Origin: Candidatus Margulisiibacteriota bacterium
Lineage (GTDB): Bacteria > Margulisbacteria > WOR-1 > O2-12-FULL-45-9
Assembly (NCBI GenBank): GCA_018814265.1
Contig: JAHIZU010000206.1
Coordinates: 1-14,266, forward strand
Length of the DNA: 14,266 nt
Direction of reading: 5' to 3'
Below the pieces are notes generated by a model. It was not told the DNA's origin. It made no database searches and worked only from the letters and a program-made list of their open reading frames with translations. The position numbers were made by a program, and so were the translations under genes. Positions 6,352-12,793 of this stretch are shown here, piece by piece. The number at the start of each line of letters is the position of its first letter. Within the stretch, counting starts at the first letter, position 1.

Positions 6352-7031
6352 TGAAGTATACGGAAATAATAAAAAAGCTAAAATCCAAGTCCAACCCCCA
6401 AAATATTGAAGGGATGGCACGCTTTGGAATTAACCCGAAAAATAATCTCGGCTTAAGCGTGACAACCATCAGAAAGATCGCCAAAGGAATGGAAAAAGAT
6501 CACGAATTGGCCCGGCGGCTTTGGGCCTCTGGTATTCGTGATGCCCGAATGCTGGCTTGTTTGATCGAGAAAATCCCTTTGGTCACGGAAAAACAGGCTG
6601 ATCACTGGGTCAAGGACTTTGACTCCTGGGATCTGTGCGACCATGCCTGCGGCAATCTTTTCGATCGGACAAAGTTCGCCTATAAAAAAGTGGGGCAGTG
6701 GGGGAAAAGCAAAAAAGAATTTATCAAGCGGGCGGGATTTGCTCTATTGGCCTGGCTGGCTGTGCATGATAAGCAGGCTGAGGATAAGAAGTTCCTGAAG
6801 TTTTTGCCGCTCATAAGGAAAGCTTCTACGGATGAGAGGAACTATGTAAAAAAAGCGGTTAACTGGGCCCTGCGATGTATTGGTAAGCGAAATCTCAAGT
6901 TAAATCTGGCTGCGCTTAAGGCCGCCAGAGAAATCCAGAAGATAAATTCTAAAGCTGCCCGATGGAATGCCGGTGACACCTTGCGGGAATTAACCTCAAA
7001 ACAGGTCCTCAAAAGGCTCCGCAAGAAATAA
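6351..7031 (+). CDS. DNA alkylation repair protein (AlkD-like HEAT-repeat glycosylase)
   Basis: A 226-residue all-helical protein of the DNA alkylation repair family, whose AlkD members excise N3- and N7-alkylated purines. Characteristic stretches: MARFGINPKNNLGLSVTTIRKIAK, a WDLCDHACGNLF block around residues 93-104 in which W93-x3-D97 fits the Trp and catalytic Asp spacing of AlkD, and NYVKKAVNWALRCIGKRN, the conserved C-terminal helix. It starts in a TAATG overlap with the GerMN gene, so the two are coupled despite unrelated roles. The last residues are Lys/Arg-rich, consistent with DNA binding. Family assignment is firm; actual glycosylase activity is inferred. Confidence 0.9.
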   Translation: MKYTEIIKKLKSKSNPQNIEGMARFGINPKNNLGLSVTTIRKIAKGMEKDHELARRLWASGIRDARMLACLIEKIPLVTEKQADHWVKDFDSWDLCDHACGNLFDRTKFAYKKVGQWGKSKKEFIKRAGFALLAWLAVHDKQAEDKKFLKFLPLIRKASTDERNYVKKAVNWALRCIGKRNLKLNLAALKAAREIQKINSKAARWNAGDTLRELTSKQVLKRLRKK

Positions 7032-7055
7032 TTTCTAGAATTCTCTAAAAAGGCC

Positions 7056-7082
7056 TTGACAAACTTCTTAAATAGGTATAAT
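7056..7082 (+). promoter_or_regulatory. Putative promoter of the Rrf2 operon
   Basis: Perfect TTGACA (7056-7061) and perfect TATAAT (7077-7082), with a short 15-base spacer. The predicted start at about 7089-7090 is only 4-5 bases before the ATG at 7094, and no ribosome site is seen, so the transcript is probably leaderless. The sub-optimal spacing is common in promoters that depend on a regulator. Confidence 0.65.
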
Positions 7083-7093
7083 TTGTACCTATT
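7071..7093. promoter_or_regulatory. Operator palindrome over the Rrf2 promoter
   Basis: AATAGGTA (7071-7078), seven bases, TACCTATT (7086-7093), directly abutting the ATG. Read as 11-1-11, ten of eleven pairs match. It covers the -10 and the predicted transcript start, the standard place for autorepression by an Rrf2 dimer; the 11-1-11 geometry resembles NsrR sites. Assignment to the adjacent regulator is inference. Confidence 0.7.
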
Positions 7094-7495
7094 ATGCAGA
7101 TAACAAGAGCCTCTGATTACGCGATCCGCCTGTTGGCCCATCTGGCAGCCGGGGAGGTGGAGACGACAAGCCAAACCTTATCAAATGAACTTGGCGTGCC
7201 TTTGAACCATTTGGCTAAACTGGTCCAGAATCTGGCCCGGCGCGGCTATTTGATCACCCGCAAGGGCAAGGGCGGCGGCTTACGTTTGGCTGTTGACCCT
7301 AAAAAGATCAATCTGGCTCAGGTAATTGAGGCAATTGAAGGCCCGATCATGATCAATAAATGTCTTTTTCACAGTCAAAGCTGCCGCTTCAGCAGAAAGT
7401 GTAAAGTCAGGAAATGTTTGGGCGGAGTGCAGGGCAAGATCCAGGAAATGCTGGCCAGCACAACTATTTTTGACATGGCGCTTCAATATAGCTAA
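7094..7495 (+). CDS. Rrf2 family transcriptional regulator, four-cysteine (Fe-S type)
   Basis: A 133-residue winged-helix regulator beginning with the hallmark MQITRASDYAIRLLAHLA, followed by the recognition region and the wing RKGKGGGLRLA. The sensor segment has C90, C97, C103 and C108 (C-x6-C-x5-C-x4-C), enough for an Fe-S cluster as in IscR, NsrR or RsrR. The first three spacings are closest to NsrR, so nitric oxide or redox sensing is a reasonable guess, but IscR-like or other roles cannot be excluded. It heads a unit with an NrdD-tail protein, a flavoprotein reductase and a ferritin-VIT1 fusion, and its own promoter is covered by a palindrome, implying autoregulation and control of redox and iron genes. 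Confidence 0.92.
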   Translation: MQITRASDYAIRLLAHLAAGEVETTSQTLSNELGVPLNHLAKLVQNLARRGYLITRKGKGGGLRLAVDPKKINLAQVIEAIEGPIMINKCLFHSQSCRFSRKCKVRKCLGGVQGKIQEMLASTTIFDMALQYS

Positions 7496-7511
7496 GAAAG
7501 GGGGTGAATTT

Positions 7512-7808
7512 ATGATACTCGAAGAATTAAATGTCTTTTTGGAGAATAATCCACAAGTAGAATGGGCCCAGGATGATGACGGCACTCTATATCTTAGACA
7601 CTCGGTCTTTGATAAGGAGCACGAAAAGATCAAGATTGAACCCGGGGCGCTAGCCAATCTAACTTCGGAAAAGCTGGAGCAGGTATTGATCGGCGGCCGC
7701 AACGTTGAGCACATTACCCGCGTCACTGGTTATTTCTCAAGGATCTCTGGTTGGAATAAAGGCAAGAAGGGAGAATTAGCAGATAGACATCGAATGAATA
7801 TTTTGTAA
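7512..7808 (+). CDS. Small protein with NrdD-like glycyl-radical C-terminal tail
   Basis: 98 residues. The C-terminal third reads RVTGYFSRISGWNKGKK followed by GELADR (residues 70-92). This resembles the tail of class III (anaerobic) ribonucleotide reductase NrdD, where the RVxGY loop holds the glycyl radical (G73 would be the radical Gly) and a WNxGK segment follows. The zinc CxxC pairs of NrdD and its catalytic barrel are absent. The N-terminal 60 residues (MILEELNVFLENNPQVEWAQ and on) are not recognised. AAGGGGG just upstream supports the ATG at 7512; the frame further upstream overlaps the Rrf2 gene. It could be a spare-part radical subunit comparable in idea to GrcA, or a regulatory relic. 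The family match is by eye and the function unknown. Confidence 0.7.
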   Translation: MILEELNVFLENNPQVEWAQDDDGTLYLRHSVFDKEHEKIKIEPGALANLTSEKLEQVLIGGRNVEHITRVTGYFSRISGWNKGKKGELADRHRMNIL

Positions 7809-7849
7809 TCTACTTGAAAGATAAATATGATTTAGTTAAGATAGGCGAT

Positions 7850-8752
7850 ATGAAGGACTTAATTATTATCGGAGCTGGTCCAGCGGGCATAACCGCTGCG
7901 GTCTACGCTGCCAGAAAAAAGCTGGATTTCGCAGTTATCTCCAGGGATATTGGCGGTCAAACTGCCTGGTCGCTGGAAGTTGAGAATTACACGGGCTATC
8001 AATTCATTCCCGGGCCTGAACTGGCCATGAAGTTCCGCGAGCATTTGGAAAAGTTTGATTTTGAGTTGCGCGAGGGCGAGAGCGTAAAAACAATCGAGAA
8101 AACCGGTCAAATCTTTAAAGTCACTACCACTAAGGGAGATGTTCTCGAAAGCAAGGCAGTTATTGTTGCCACGGGCAAGCGGCCGAAATTACTCGGCGTG
8201 CCGGGCGAAGGAAAGTTTAAGGGCAAAGGCCTGACCTATTGTGCCACCTGCGACGGCCCGCTTTTTACCGGAAAAAACGTCGCAGTGATCGGCGGCGGCA
8301 ATTCCGGGCTGGATGCCACCATGCAGCTGATGCGGCTGGCAAAAAAAGTTTATCTGATCAATAGCGTGGATAAGCTTACCGGTGATCCAATTATGCAGGA
8401 GAGGATCGCTCAGGCTGTAAATGTCGAGGTCATAAATTCAGCCAAAGTCCTGCAAATATCCGGCGAGCAATTTGTTAAGGCGCTCAAGGTTGAGATTAAT
8501 GGCCAGGAACGGGACCTGCCGGTCGAAGGCATTTTTGTGGAAATAGGGCTGGTGCCAAATTCAAAATTCGTTGACCTGGCGGAGAAGAACGAGCGCGGGG
8601 AGATCGTTGTTAACGCCGCAGCAGAAACTTCTGTTGAAGGACTCTTTGCCGCAGGCGATGTTACCAATGTTCCTGAAAAACAGATCATTGTAGCAGGTGG
8701 GGAAGGGGCCAAGGCGACCTTGACGGCTTTTAAATATCTTTCTACCCATTAA
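7850..8752 (+). CDS. Thioredoxin reductase / AhpF-like FAD oxidoreductase
   Basis: A 300-residue flavoprotein disulfide reductase of the low-molecular-weight thioredoxin reductase family. Visible: FAD motif GAGPAG (8-13), redox-active CATC (131-134), nucleotide-binding GGGNSG (148-153), and the C-terminal FAD block GLFAAGDVTN. The HRR residues that read NADPH 2'-phosphate in classical TrxB are missing: after KKVYLI the sequence is NSVDKL. GGQTAWSLEVENYTGY and EIGLVPNSKFV are closer to the AhpF C-terminal half, so NADH or another donor is more likely than NADPH. An in-frame TTG lies upstream at 7814, but the family starts right at the dinucleotide fold, so ATG 7850 is preferred. No thioredoxin or AhpC gene is adjacent. 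Confidence 0.9.
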   Translation: MKDLIIIGAGPAGITAAVYAARKKLDFAVISRDIGGQTAWSLEVENYTGYQFIPGPELAMKFREHLEKFDFELREGESVKTIEKTGQIFKVTTTKGDVLESKAVIVATGKRPKLLGVPGEGKFKGKGLTYCATCDGPLFTGKNVAVIGGGNSGLDATMQLMRLAKKVYLINSVDKLTGDPIMQERIAQAVNVEVINSAKVLQISGEQFVKALKVEINGQERDLPVEGIFVEIGLVPNSKFVDLAEKNERGEIVVNAAAETSVEGLFAAGDVTNVPEKQIIVAGGEGAKATLTAFKYLSTH

Positions 8753-8764
8753 AGGATTTTGATC

Positions 8765-9640
8765 ATGCCCAAAGTTGATGAACAAACACAAAATATTGTA
8801 AAAATATTTCAGCGCAATGAGATAACCGAGTATTTTATCTACGAAAAACTGGCATCCTTGGAAAAGGATCAGAACAATAAAGAGGTTTTGTTAAGAATTT
8901 CTCTAGATGAGCTGCGGCATTATGGTGTTTGGAAAGTTTATAGTGGCGGAGATGTTGCTCCTAGCCGTTTTAAGATCTGGTGGTATGTGTCCATTGCCAG
9001 AATTTTTGGCGTAACTTTTGGGATAAAATTGATGGAATCAGGAGAAGAGGGGGCCCAAGCTGCTTATGGCGAAATTGCGAAAGTGATCCCTGAGGCGGAC
9101 AGTATCAAAAACGATGAAAACCAGCATGAAAATGAACTGATCGCCATGATCGATGAGGAAAGATTGAAATATATTGGTTCAGTGGTCCTGGGGTTAAACG
9201 ACGCACTAGTTGAGCTGACGGGAACTCTGGCAGGCTTAACCTTTGCTTTGCAAAATGCCAAGTTAGTCGGGGTTGCGGGTTTGATCACAGGGATTGCTGC
9301 TTCGCTTTCTATGGCAGCCTCAGAATATCTTTCAACCAAGGTGGAGGAAGGGGAGAAGAACCCGCTTAAAGCTTCTTTTTATACTGGCACGGCTTATGTA
9401 TTAGCGGTTACAGTCTTGATCTTGCCGTTCTTATTATTGGGCAATCCTTTTATCTCATTAGGCCTGGCGTTGACCAGCGCCATCCTTTTGATCCTGGTCT
9501 TTACTTTTTACTTTTCGGTTGTTAGAGGAGTTTCGTTTAAGAAGCGTTTTACGGAAATGGTTGTTATAAGCCTGGGAGTAGCTGGCCTAAGTTTTATTAT
9601 CGGCCTGGCGGTCAGGCAATTTTTGGGAATAGATATTTAG
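8765..9640 (+). CDS. Ferritin-like/VIT1 fusion (MbfA-type iron exporter)
   Basis: A 291-residue two-domain membrane protein. Residues 1 to about 135 are a rubrerythrin-like di-iron domain with E19, ExxH at 49-52 (ELRH) and ExxH at 118-121 (ENQH). Residues from about 137 form a CCC1/VIT1 transporter with GLNDALVELTGTLAGLTFAL, LITGIAASLSMAASEYLS and about five membrane helices. This arrangement matches MbfA and related proteins, which export iron and protect from peroxide. GGA at 8754-8756 favours ATG 8765; another ATG six bases upstream is possible. It follows the reductase gene by 12 bases, so it belongs to the Rrf2 unit. Its stop overlaps the end of the convergent ferritin-like gene by 4 bp. 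Confidence 0.92.
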   Translation: MPKVDEQTQNIVKIFQRNEITEYFIYEKLASLEKDQNNKEVLLRISLDELRHYGVWKVYSGGDVAPSRFKIWWYVSIARIFGVTFGIKLMESGEEGAQAAYGEIAKVIPEADSIKNDENQHENELIAMIDEERLKYIGSVVLGLNDALVELTGTLAGLTFALQNAKLVGVAGLITGIAASLSMAASEYLSTKVEEGEKNPLKASFYTGTAYVLAVTVLILPFLLLGNPFISLGLALTSAILLILVFTFYFSVVRGVSFKKRFTEMVVISLGVAGLSFIIGLAVRQFLGIDI

Positions 9641-10167
9641 CCTTCAACGATCCAGCGTTCTTCTTTTTTAAACCAGTCGCCGGGATTGTTTAAGTATTGT
9701 AAGGTATCTTCCAGGATATCATAATGTTCCCTTTCTTCCTGGGCCAGGGCAGCGTAGAATTTTTTAGTGGTTTCATCACTGTTTTCTTTGGATATTGTGT
9801 CGTAGAGGTTGTAGCTGTCACGCTCCAGGCCTTCAGCAACTACATAAGCCTTGTTAATATCGGACGGGGTCTTGAATTTCATGTTCAGATCGTTTTTGAG
9901 TTTCAGGAGGATCGGTCTCAGCAATTCTTCTTTCTTGGGCGGGATGGCAACGCCTTTGAGCCAGTCGCTTTTTAGTTTGCTTTCGCCGGTTAAATTCTTA
10001 TAAAACTCGGTTATTTTAGCTAAATGCTCGGCCTCTCTGTCAGCTAAGCTTAACAGGGTAGCCTGGGCCAGGGGGTTGCTGGTTTTTGCGGCAGACCCGG
10101 AATAGAAGTCGTAACCATTTTTCTCCAGTTCGATCGCCAGCTTGGTGTCCGCAATAAGATTGTTCAT
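9637..10167 (-). CDS. Ferritin-like (rubrerythrin-type) di-iron protein without rubredoxin domain
   Basis: 176 residues in a four-helix bundle pattern with two E...ExxH half-sites: AIELEKNGYDFY and DREAEH (E15, E45, H48), then EGLERDSYNLYD and EEREHYDILED. There is no C-terminal CxxC pair, so it is a sulerythrin/ferritin-like protein and not a full rubrerythrin. GGAGGTG (10180-10174) lies six bases before the ATG at 10167, which decides the start over a GNN-frame extension to 10215. It is transcribed divergently from the superoxide reductase unit and converges on the ferritin-VIT1 gene, so three di-iron proteins sit within 2.7 kb. Likely role: peroxide reduction or iron binding. Confidence 0.88.
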   Translation of the reverse strand: MNNLIADTKLAIELEKNGYDFYSGSAAKTSNPLAQATLLSLADREAEHLAKITEFYKNLTGESKLKSDWLKGVAIPPKKEELLRPILLKLKNDLNMKFKTPSDINKAYVVAEGLERDSYNLYDTISKENSDETTKKFYAALAQEEREHYDILEDTLQYLNNPGDWFKKEERWIVEG

Positions 10168-10186
10168 TTTGTGCACCTCCAGCTGG

Positions 10187-10215
10187 ATTTTAGCAAGGTA
10201 AGGGGAAATAGGCAA
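10187..10215 (-). promoter_or_regulatory. Putative promoter of the ferritin-like gene
   Basis: On the minus strand: TTGCCT (10215-10210), 17 bases, TAAAAT (10192-10187). Transcription would start near 10180, right at the GGAGGTG ribosome site. Confidence 0.5.
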
Positions 10216-10226
10216 GGTGGAACAAG

Positions 10227-10255
10227 TTGAGCAATGATAATGGATGGTGTAAGAT
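10227..10255 (+). promoter_or_regulatory. Putative promoter of the dfx-rubredoxin-rbr unit
   Basis: TTGAGC (10227-10232), 17 bases, TAAGAT (10250-10255), with GGAGG (10271-10275) seven bases before the ATG at 10283. It is back-to-back with the ferritin-like promoter; the two -35 boxes are 11 bases apart, which would permit joint control. No copy of the AATAGGTA operator is seen here. Confidence 0.5.
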
Positions 10256-10282
10256 TATTAAGGGTAAACAGGAGGTAATATC

Positions 10283-10672
10283 ATGGTAAATGTAGGACAG
10301 CAGTTAGAAGTTTATAAATGCGGGGTTTGTGGCAATATTGTTGAGGTTGTCCATGTTGGTGGCGGGGAACTGGTTTGTTGTGACCAGCCGATGATATTGC
10401 AGAAGGAAAACACCGTTGACGCGGCAAAAGAGAAGCATGTCCCGGTTATTGAAAAGAACGATAAGGGGATTTTGGTTAAGGTCGGAACTGTGGCTCATCC
10501 CATGGAAGATAAACATTATATTGAATGGATAGAAGTTATTTCTGACGGCAGGTCCTGTAGAAAGTTCCTTAAACCAGGCCAGAAGCCTGAAGCCCATTTT
10601 GGCGCGAAATCAGCGGATATCATCGTTAGGGCATACTGCAATCTCCACGGGTTATGGATGGTCAAGGCTTAA
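10283..10672 (+). CDS. dfx: Desulfoferrodoxin (superoxide reductase, two-iron type)
   Basis: This 129-residue cytoplasmic enzyme reduces superoxide to hydrogen peroxide with electrons from rubredoxin. The N-terminal desulforedoxin centre has C13, C16, C32 and C33 (YKCGVCG and LVCCDQPM). The catalytic iron ligands are H52 (in EKHVPV, which also carries the conserved E50-K51), H72, H78, C119 and H122 (AYCNLHG). All expected ligands are present, so it should be active. Length is typical of two-iron desulfoferrodoxins. The ribosome site GGAGG is strong. Rubredoxin and rubrerythrin follow, forming a complete superoxide-to-water pathway. Confidence 0.97.
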   Translation: MVNVGQQLEVYKCGVCGNIVEVVHVGGGELVCCDQPMILQKENTVDAAKEKHVPVIEKNDKGILVKVGTVAHPMEDKHYIEWIEVISDGRSCRKFLKPGQKPEAHFGAKSADIIVRAYCNLHGLWMVKA

Positions 10673-10677
10673 ATGTT

Positions 10678-10842
10678 ATGAATCAAAAGTATGAATGTCT
10701 AATTTGCGGTTATATTTATGATCCGGAGAAAGGGGATCCTGATTCTGGTGTTGCACCAGGAATGGCTTTTGAGGCAATTCCTGACACCTGGGTCTGTCCG
10801 ATCTGCGGGGCGGCTAAGGACCAGTTTGAAAAGGTGGGCTAA
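10678..10842 (+). CDS. Rubredoxin
   Basis: A 54-residue electron carrier with a single Fe(Cys)4 centre: C7-LI-C10-G and C40-PI-C43-G, with conserved [15 protein letters not shown] and PDTWVCP. It should feed electrons to the superoxide reductase upstream and the rubrerythrin downstream. ATG 10678 fits the family length; an in-frame ATG at 10654 lies inside dfx. The start is 5 bases after the dfx stop and has no strong ribosome site, so translation is probably coupled to dfx. Confidence 0.97.
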   Translation: MNQKYECLICGYIYDPEKGDPDSGVAPGMAFEAIPDTWVCPICGAAKDQFEKVG

Positions 10843-10857
10843 GGAAAGGAGAAAACA

Positions 10858-11436
10858 ATGGTAAAAAGTTTAAAGGGATCTAAAACAGAGAAAAATCTTC
10901 TGGCGTCTTTTGCCGGGGAGTCCCAGGCCAGGAACCGCTACACCTATTTTGCCAGCGTGGCTAAGAAAGCCGGCTATGAACAGATAGCGGCGATCTTTTT
11001 GGAGACAGCGGAGAATGAGAAGGAGCATGCTAAGCGCTTTTTCAATTTACTGGAGGGTGGGGATGTTGCAATAACCGCTTCTTATCCAGCCGGGGTGGTC
11101 GGCACGACTGAAGAAAATCTTCTTGAAGCAGCCAATGGCGAAAAGCTGGAGTGGACCAAGCTCTATCTGGATGCGGAAAATGCTGCGCGGGAGGAGGGGT
11201 TTGAAGAGATCGCTGTCCAATTCAAGGAGATCGCTGAGGTTGAGGAAGAGCATGAGAAAAGATATCGTAAGCTCCTGCAAAATTTGAAAGAAAAAACTGT
11301 TTTCAAAAAGGATAAGGTTGTTAAATGGAAGTGCCGCAATTGCGGTTATGTGCACGAAGGCAAGGAAGCTCCGGATAAGTGTCCGGCCTGTGACCACCCA
11401 ACGGCATATTACGAGCTGTTAGCTGAAAATTACTAA
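10858..11436 (+). CDS. rbr: Rubrerythrin
   Basis: A 192-residue peroxide reductase. The N-terminal di-iron bundle shows E21, E54-x-x-H57, E95 and E129-x-x-H132; the C-terminal rubredoxin-like domain has C159-RN-C162 and C175-PA-C178. MVKSLKGSKTEKNLLASFAGES is the standard start of the family, supported by AAAGGAG just upstream. It removes the peroxide made by superoxide reductase, taking electrons via rubredoxin. The stop overlaps the arsC ATG by one base (TAATG), coupling it to the metal/arsenic genes. Confidence 0.97.
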   Translation: MVKSLKGSKTEKNLLASFAGESQARNRYTYFASVAKKAGYEQIAAIFLETAENEKEHAKRFFNLLEGGDVAITASYPAGVVGTTEENLLEAANGEKLEWTKLYLDAENAAREEGFEEIAVQFKEIAEVEEEHEKRYRKLLQNLKEKTVFKKDKVVKWKCRNCGYVHEGKEAPDKCPACDHPTAYYELLAENY

Positions 11437-11828
11437 TGGCCAAGCAGAAAATTCTATTTGCTTGTATCGGCAACTGCTGCCGTTCTCAGATGGCTGAGGG
11501 TTTTGCCAAGAAGCTAGCAGGTAATAAATTCGAAATATACTCGGCCGGATCAAAGCCAGCCGGGTTTGTCAGTCAGGATGTTGTCTCGGTGATGAAAGAG
11601 ATCGGGATCGATCTTTCCGCGCATTATTCTAAAGGTTTTAGCGATGTTCCTGCTGAGTTTGATTATGTTGTGACCATGGGATGCGGCGAGGATTGTCCGA
11701 TTGTTCCGGCTAAAGAAAGGCATGATTGGAAAATTGAAGACCCGATCGGGCAGGGGATTGATGTTTTTCGAAGAGTAAGGGAGAATATTGCTGAGGGGGT
11801 CCGGAAATTCATCCATGAGCACGCATAA
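11436..11828 (+). CDS. arsC: Arsenate reductase, low-molecular-weight phosphatase (ArsC, pI258-like) type
   Basis: 130 residues with the CX5R P-loop C10-IGNCC-R16-S, a second redox pair C83/C87 in VTMGCGEDCP, and the general-acid region WKIEDPIGQG (DP at 102-103). These match thiol-dependent arsenate reductases of the tyrosine-phosphatase fold, which reduce arsenate to arsenite through a Cys relay. The P-loop has an unusual second Cys pair (C14, C15). No arsenite efflux gene (ArsB/Acr3) or ArsR is in view; a CDF metal exporter follows instead, overlapping by 14 bp. A protein-phosphatase role is possible but less likely given the C83/C87 pair. Confidence 0.88.
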   Translation: MAKQKILFACIGNCCRSQMAEGFAKKLAGNKFEIYSAGSKPAGFVSQDVVSVMKEIGIDLSAHYSKGFSDVPAEFDYVVTMGCGEDCPIVPAKERHDWKIEDPIGQGIDVFRRVRENIAEGVRKFIHEHA

Positions 11829-12738
11829 TCACTCGCAGGCTTCATCTGAAACCTACAACACCAACAGGACCGCCTTAACTCTGGCGCTCTCTATCACCGC
11901 CTTGATGATGGTGTTGGAATTTGTTGGCGGCTTGGTCAGCGGCAGTTTGGCTCTGCTTTCTGACGCCGGACATATGTTGACTGATACTGGAGCGTTGGCG
12001 TTAGCGCTCTTTGCCTTATGGTTCTCACGCAGACCGGCAACTCCAGAAAAAACTTATGGTTTTTATCGGATAGAGATACTCTCCGCCTTATTGAATGGTT
12101 CCCTGCTGATAGTTATTGCCGGCTATATATTTTTTGAAGCTGTCCAAAGGTTTATTTCGCCGACTGAAGTGCGGGGCAGCCTGATGTTGGCCGTGGCAGC
12201 AATTGGACTGGTCGCCAACCTTGTCGGGGCATTCATCCTTTCTAAAGGCAGTAAAGAGAATCTGAATGTTAAAGCTGCCCTCTGGCATATTTTATCTGAC
12301 GCATTTTCCTCGATCGGGGTTATTGTCGCAGGTTTGATCATTATTTTTACTGGAGTAACCATTGTTGATCCGATCATTGGGTTTATTATTGGTTTAGTTA
12401 TCTTGAGAGGAGCCTGGCGGGTGGTCAAAGAATCAGTAGATATTCTGCTGGAGGCTACGCCAAAGCATATTAAGCATGAGGAAGTGGTGAAAGCCCTAAA
12501 AAATGTTCAAGGAGTAAGGGATGTCCATGATCTCCACATCTGGACCATCACCTCCGGCCTGGTCGCTCTTTCCGCGCATGTTTTGATCGAGGATACCCTC
12601 GTCAGTAAATGCGGTGATGTCTCCAGAACTTTAAAAAAGATCTTAAAAGGGAAATTTGGCATTTCCCACGCTACCATGGAATTTGAATGTGAAAATTGTC
12701 CGGATGGTTTAGTTTGCAGGATCCAGAAAGAAAAATAG
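11815..12738 (+). CDS. Cation diffusion facilitator (CzcD/ZitB-like Zn/Cd exporter)
   Basis: A 307-residue six-helix CDF antiporter. The transport site is the HD-HD type: H53-x3-D57 in TM2 (SDAGHMLTD) and H158-x3-D162 in TM5 (WHILSD), the pattern of Zn/Cd exporters. The cytoplasmic domain from about residue 210 includes the usual VxDVHDLHIWTI block. The His-rich TM4-TM5 loop is absent (SKGSKENL) and the His-rich N terminus is minimal, but the C-terminal tail has three Cys (ECENCPDGLVC) that may bind metal. ATG 11815 is preferred, 14 bp inside arsC; an in-frame ATG at 11788 is possible. A hairpin with a T-tract follows the stop. Confidence 0.93.
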   Translation: MSTHNHSQASSETYNTNRTALTLALSITALMMVLEFVGGLVSGSLALLSDAGHMLTDTGALALALFALWFSRRPATPEKTYGFYRIEILSALLNGSLLIVIAGYIFFEAVQRFISPTEVRGSLMLAVAAIGLVANLVGAFILSKGSKENLNVKAALWHILSDAFSSIGVIVAGLIIIFTGVTIVDPIIGFIIGLVILRGAWRVVKESVDILLEATPKHIKHEEVVKALKNVQGVRDVHDLHIWTITSGLVALSAHVLIEDTLVSKCGDVSRTLKKILKGKFGISHATMEFECENCPDGLVCRIQKEK

Positions 12739-12740
12739 AT

Positions 12741-12781
12741 CTGGAAACCCGCGAATGAACTTCGCGGGTTCCAGAATTTTT
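12741..12781 (+). terminator. Hairpin B2 plus T-tract, likely terminator of the dfx-CDF unit
   Basis: Arm 12741-12755 pairs with 12761-12774 (14 pairs, one bulged A near 12746) around loop TGAAC, followed by AATTTTTA. It starts two bases after the CDF stop. The TGAAC loop and the bulge mark it as a member of the palindromic repeat family seen at 3382-3459, here apparently serving as an intrinsic terminator. Confidence 0.7.
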
Positions 12782-12793
12782 ATCGATAAAATT

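Noticed and set aside
7032..7055. Terminator after the AlkD-like gene
   Set aside because: Only short AT-rich palindromes (TTCTAGAA, AGAATTCT) are present, with no stable stem or T-tract.
7814..7849. TTG start for the flavoprotein reductase
   Set aside because: It would add 12 residues before the FAD fold, and no ribosome site is visible; the family begins at MKDLIIIGAG-like sequence.
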